NCBI GenBank assembly: GCA_031181325.1
Contig: JAPSKX010000027.1
Location: 1-38,900, forward strand
Length of the DNA: 38,900 nucleotides
Reading direction: 5' to 3'
Source of the DNA: Paenibacillus sp.
Lineage (GTDB): Bacteria > Bacillota > Bacilli > Paenibacillales > YIM-B00363
Positions 35,994 through 38,900 of this stretch are shown in pieces. Every line of letters starts with the position of its first letter. Position 1 is the first letter of the stretch. Both the position numbers and the translations under genes were made by a program. The notes beneath the pieces were generated by a model that did not search any database, was not told where the DNA came from, and saw only the letters and a program-made list of their open reading frames with translations.

Positions 35994-36023
35994 AAAAGCC
36001 GGGGGTCGATTCGGCCCCCCGGC
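35994..36023 (-). terminator. rplY intrinsic terminator
   Basis: On the minus strand, GCCGGGGG (36016-36023) pairs with CCCCCGGC (35998-36005) and is followed by TTTT (35994-35997). It lies about 80 nt past the rplY stop. Confidence 0.8.
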
Positions 36024-36103
36024 CATATTCGCGGTATTCGCGCTATCCTTGTACCCGGCCACAGCCCTTCGAGCCCAACCGGGAGCCCCCGTCTGCCGCC
36101 CGC

Positions 36104-36745
36104 TTAGTCCGCATGCGCGCCGACCTGCTCCTCCGTCGCCTCCGCGACGTCCTGATCGCGGAGCTCGTCGGTCGCCTCCGGCAGCTCCTTCTGCGGCGAC
36201 AGCACCGTCGCGACGATGTCGTTCTCGTCGCTGCGGAGCTCGACGCCCGCCGGCATCGCCAGGTCTCGCACGTATAAGTGCTCCCCTACCGCGAGCCGGC
36301 TGACGTCCGCTTCGATCGCGGCCGGAATCGCGCTCGCGATGCAGCGCACCTCGACCGTCGGGTTCATCACCTGCAGGATGCCGCCTTCCGACACGCCTTG
36401 CGGCTCTCCCGTCAACTCGACGCGAACCGTCGCCTTCACCGGCTCGTTCATGTCGATCTGGTGGAAGTCGACGTGCAGGATGCGGCCGAGCACCTTATCG
36501 CGCTGGATTTCTCCGAGCATGACCGGCTGCTCGCCGTGCGTCGGCACCGTAAGGCGCAGAATGCCTCCTGCGCCCGCGCCGCTGCGCATCAAGGCGTGAA
36601 GCGCCTTCTCCTCGATATAGATCGGCTGGGAATCCACCTTCCTGCCGTATACGACGCCGGGAATCTTCCCGCTCTCCCGGTTCGTGCGGCGTTCGGACTT
36701 CGTCTCGCCGGAACGCGATATTACCGTAATTGTCGTGTCGATCAT
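36104..36745 (-). CDS. rplY: Ribosomal protein bL25, CTC form
   Basis: 5S rRNA-binding protein of the 50S subunit; the long CTC form is the general stress protein Ctc in B. subtilis. The 213-aa protein has an N-terminal L25 domain (residues about 5-90; ESGKIPGVVYGRKVDSQPIY, GRILHVDFHQIDM) and the C-terminal TL5/CTC domain (about 95-185; GGILQVMNPTVEVRC, LAVGEHLYVRDLAMP), with an acidic tail. GAGGAGG precedes the ATG. It lies between prs and pth, as in Bacillales. I see no sigma-B box (GTTT-N-GGGTAT) upstream. Confidence 0.96.
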   Translation of the reverse strand: MIDTTITVISRSGETKSERRTNRESGKIPGVVYGRKVDSQPIYIEEKALHALMRSGAGAGGILRLTVPTHGEQPVMLGEIQRDKVLGRILHVDFHQIDMNEPVKATVRVELTGEPQGVSEGGILQVMNPTVEVRCIASAIPAAIEADVSRLAVGEHLYVRDLAMPAGVELRSDENDIVATVLSPQKELPEATDELRDQDVAEATEEQVGAHAD

Positions 36746-36835
36746 GACGGAAAGCCTCCTCTAGAACAATAGATACTCGTTACGATGTACCTACTGTTCC
36801 CTGAGAAGGCCGGATATAGTCGTCTACATTGTCGA

Positions 36836-37786
36836 TTAATCTTCGAAGAGCTTGCTGATCGACAGTTCCTCGTGGACGCGGATGATCGCCTCGCCCATGA
36901 GCGGCGCGACGGACAACGTCTTCAGCTTCGTGCACGGCCCCGGGTTCGATACCGGAATCGTATTCGTAATGACGACTTCCCGAATCGGCGAGTCCTCGAG
37001 CCGCTGCATTGCGGGACCCGACAGCACCGCATGCGTGCAGCAAGCATACACGTCTTTCACGCCGGCTTTCTTCAGCGCGTTGGCGCCTAACGTAATCGTC
37101 CCCGCCGTATCGATAATGTCGTCGATCAGAATCGCGGTGCGGCCCTTCACCTCGCCGATGATGTTCATAACCTCGGCGACGTTCGGCTCCGGGCGGCGCT
37201 TGTCGATAATGGCGAGCGGCACGTTCAAGTAATCCGCCAGCTTTCGCGCGCGAACGACTCCGCCGTGGTCCGGAGACACGATGACGACATCCTCGAGATG
37301 CTTCTCCTTGAAATACGCTCCAAGAATCGGGACGCCGAGCAGGTGATCGACCGGGATGTCGAAGAAGCCTTGGATTTGCGTCGCGTGGAGATCCATCGAG
37401 ATGACGCGGTGCGCGCCGGCCGTCTCGATCAGGTTCGCTACGAGCTTCGCCGTGATCGGATCGCGGGACCGCGCCTTCCGATCCTGGCGGGCGTACCCGT
37501 AATAAGGGATGACGACGTTAATGCTCTTGGCCGACGCGCGCTTCAACGCGTCCACCATGACGAGCAGCTCCATCAGATGCTCGTTCACGGGCGCGCTCGT
37601 CGACTGAATGACGTATACGTCGCAGCCCCGGACGCTCTCGTCGATCCGCGTCTGTATTTCGCCGTCGCTGAACCGGATCGTCTGCGATACGCCGAGCGGC
37701 AAGCCGATATATTCTGCGATTTCCTGCGCAAGCTGCGGGTTCGAGTTGCACGTGAACACCTTCAGCTTGGGATCCCGGTAAGACAT
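36836..37786 (-). CDS. prs: Ribose-phosphate pyrophosphokinase
   Basis: Makes PRPP from ribose 5-phosphate and ATP, feeding purine, pyrimidine, histidine and NAD synthesis (including Hpt and NadC in this window). The 316-aa protein has [20 protein letters not shown] at the N terminus, [20 protein letters not shown] (ATP flexible loop), [18 protein letters not shown] and the PRPP loop [16 protein letters not shown] 37784-37786 ([10 protein letters not shown]) has GGAGGAG 8 nt upstream. It is 54 nt from glmU. Confidence 0.97.
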   Translation of the reverse strand: MSYRDPKLKVFTCNSNPQLAQEIAEYIGLPLGVSQTIRFSDGEIQTRIDESVRGCDVYVIQSTSAPVNEHLMELLVMVDALKRASAKSINVVIPYYGYARQDRKARSRDPITAKLVANLIETAGAHRVISMDLHATQIQGFFDIPVDHLLGVPILGAYFKEKHLEDVVIVSPDHGGVVRARKLADYLNVPLAIIDKRRPEPNVAEVMNIIGEVKGRTAILIDDIIDTAGTITLGANALKKAGVKDVYACCTHAVLSGPAMQRLEDSPIREVVITNTIPVSNPGPCTKLKTLSVAPLMGEAIIRVHEELSISKLFED

Positions 37787-37840
37787 GGAACGTTCTCCTC
37801 CAGCTCTCAATTCGAATGTGTGGATGCTGCTTCTATGCGG

Positions 37841-38900
37841 CTATCTATTCTTCTGCGCCTTCAATCGAGCGCGGAGCGTCTTCGCGTACCCCTTCTTCGT
37901 CGTCTGGCGATCGCGGGCGATCGCCATATCGTCCTCGCCGACGTCCTGCGTAATCGTGGAGCCCGCGACGACGAACGCGCCCTTGCCGATCTTGATCGGC
38001 GCGATCAAGTTCACGTTGCTGCCGACGAACGCCTCGTCTTCAATGACGGTCTCGAACTTCGAGAAGCCGTCATAGTTGACCGTAATGACGCCGCAGCCGA
38101 TGTTCACGTCCTTGCCGACCCGGGCGTCGCCGACGTACGCGAGATGAGACACCTTCGAGCCGTCGTCGATCGTCGAGCTCTTAATCTCGACGAAATCGCC
38201 GATCTTCACGTCGCTGCCGAGCCGCGTGCCCGGGCGCAGGTTCGCGAACGGACCGACGGTCGTGCGAGGCCCGACGACCGCCTTGTCGAGCACCGAGTGC
38301 TTCACCGCCGCGCCGTCGGATATCGTCGAGGAATGAATGTCGCTGTTCGGACCGATGACGCAGTCGCTCCCGATGTGCGTCGCGCCTCGCACCGTCGTCC
38401 CCGGATAGACGACGGTGTCGCTGCCGATCGTCACGCCGGCGTCGATATACGTCGAGGAAGGGTCCACGATCGTGACGCCGTTCAGCAGATGCGCCCGGTT
38501 GATGCGCGCGCGCATCAGCCGCTCCGCTTCCGCCAGCGCGACCCGATCGTTCACGCCGAACGCCTCGTCGGCATCGTTCGTCAGGTAGCCTTGCACCGTC
38601 TCGCCCGCCGCGCGGAACAGCCCGATGACGTCCGGCAAGTAGTATTCCCCTTGCGCATTGTCGTTCTTCACCTTGGACAACGCCTGGAACAGCTTCCGGT
38701 TATCGAAGCAATATGCGCCTGCGTTAATCTCTTGAATCGCGCGTTCGGACGCGCTGCAATCCTTCTCTTCGACGATCCGCTCGATGCCGCCGTCCGCCCC
38801 GCGAACGATGCGGCCGAGGCCGGTCGGATCGGCGAACGTCGCCGTCAACAACGTTCCCGCCGCGCCGGATTCGCGATGCAGCGCCAGCATGCCGGCGATC
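37841..38900 (-). CDS. glmU: Bifunctional UDP-GlcNAc pyrophosphorylase / GlcN-1-P acetyltransferase (partial)
   Basis: Provides UDP-GlcNAc for peptidoglycan and other polymers. Only the C-terminal ~353 residues are in the window; the first ~105, including the nucleotide-binding signature, lie beyond the right edge. Visible are the end of the uridyltransferase domain (NAQGEYYLPDVIGLFRAAG, FGVNDRVALAEAE) and the left-handed beta-helix acetyltransferase (VKIGDFVEIKSSTIDDGSKV, SHLAYVGDARVGKDVNIGCG, NYDGFSKFETVI). The reading frame stays open to the edge. It precedes prs, as in B. subtilis. Confidence 0.96.
   Translation of the reverse strand, partial: IAGMLALHRESGAAGTLLTATFADPTGLGRIVRGADGGIERIVEEKDCSASERAIQEINAGAYCFDNRKLFQALSKVKNDNAQGEYYLPDVIGLFRAAGETVQGYLTNDADEAFGVNDRVALAEAERLMRARINRAHLLNGVTIVDPSSTYIDAGVTIGSDTVVYPGTTVRGATHIGSDCVIGPNSDIHSSTISDGAAVKHSVLDKAVVGPRTTVGPFANLRPGTRLGSDVKIGDFVEIKSSTIDDGSKVSHLAYVGDARVGKDVNIGCGVITVNYDGFSKFETVIEDEAFVGSNVNLIAPIKIGKGAFVVAGSTITQDVGEDDMAIARDRQTTKKGYAKTLRARLKAQKNR

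Larger units (their letters stand above)
35655..36103. other. pth-rplY intergenic region
   Basis: A 449-nt gap. It contains the rplY terminator, a stretch with a GGGAC/GTCCC hairpin (35935-35958), a GC-rich potential hairpin followed by six T on the minus strand (about 35853-35875), and copy B of the dispersed repeat. I find no gene and no convincing pth promoter. Confidence 0.6.

Overview
The window is a GC-rich, spore-forming Firmicutes chromosome segment, most likely Paenibacillaceae (Paenibacillus, Cohnella or Thermobacillus type; the genus cannot be fixed from this sequence). The evidence is the sporulation genes spoIIE, spoVT, fin, yabP and yabQ, Bacillus-type promoters and Shine-Dalgarno sites, and a gene order that mirrors the origin-proximal glmU-to-lysS-to-rrn block of Bacillus subtilis. 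Every gene is on the minus strand, so transcription runs from high to low coordinates, starting with a glmU cut by the right edge and ending with the first ~127 nt of a 16S rRNA gene at the left edge.

Layout in transcription order: glmU (partial), prs, rplY (ctc form), pth, fin, mfd; then spoVT, yabN/mazG, hbs (HU), rqcP (yabO); then yabP, yabQ, divIC, yabR; then spoIIE, yabS, yabT, tilS, hpt, ftsH; then nadA-nadB-nadC-coaX-hslO-yacD; then cysK and an ArsR-like regulator; then the folate operon pabB-pabA-pabC-folP-folB-folK-yazB-dusB with stop/start overlaps; then greA-lysS and the rRNA operon. Differences from the B. subtilis order as I remember it: nadABC lies between ftsH and coaX, HU lies between yabN and rqcP, greA precedes lysS, there is no tRNA pair between yabR and spoIIE, no yabM, and an extra ArsR-type gene sits between cysK and pabB.

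Functionally these are housekeeping genes (cell-wall precursor, PRPP, NAD, CoA, folate, cysteine, tRNA and translation quality control, transcription-coupled repair) mixed with sporulation genes. Several sigma-A promoters are nearly textbook (greA, nadA, yabR and two tandem rrn promoters). Sporulation promoters can be read at spoIIE (Spo0A boxes, 22-bp spacing), spoVT (sigma-G) and fin (sigma-F/G). Intrinsic terminators follow cysK, ftsH, yabR, rqcP, spoVT, mfd and rplY.

I found no CRISPR array, intact insertion sequence, prophage or tRNA, and nothing that looks like a new multi-gene system. The most interesting unexplained structures are non-coding: a dispersed inverted-repeat element present three times in intergenic gaps (16815-16919, 25750-25821, 35743-35844), and three back-to-back nested stem-loops between yabN and HU (28578-28711).
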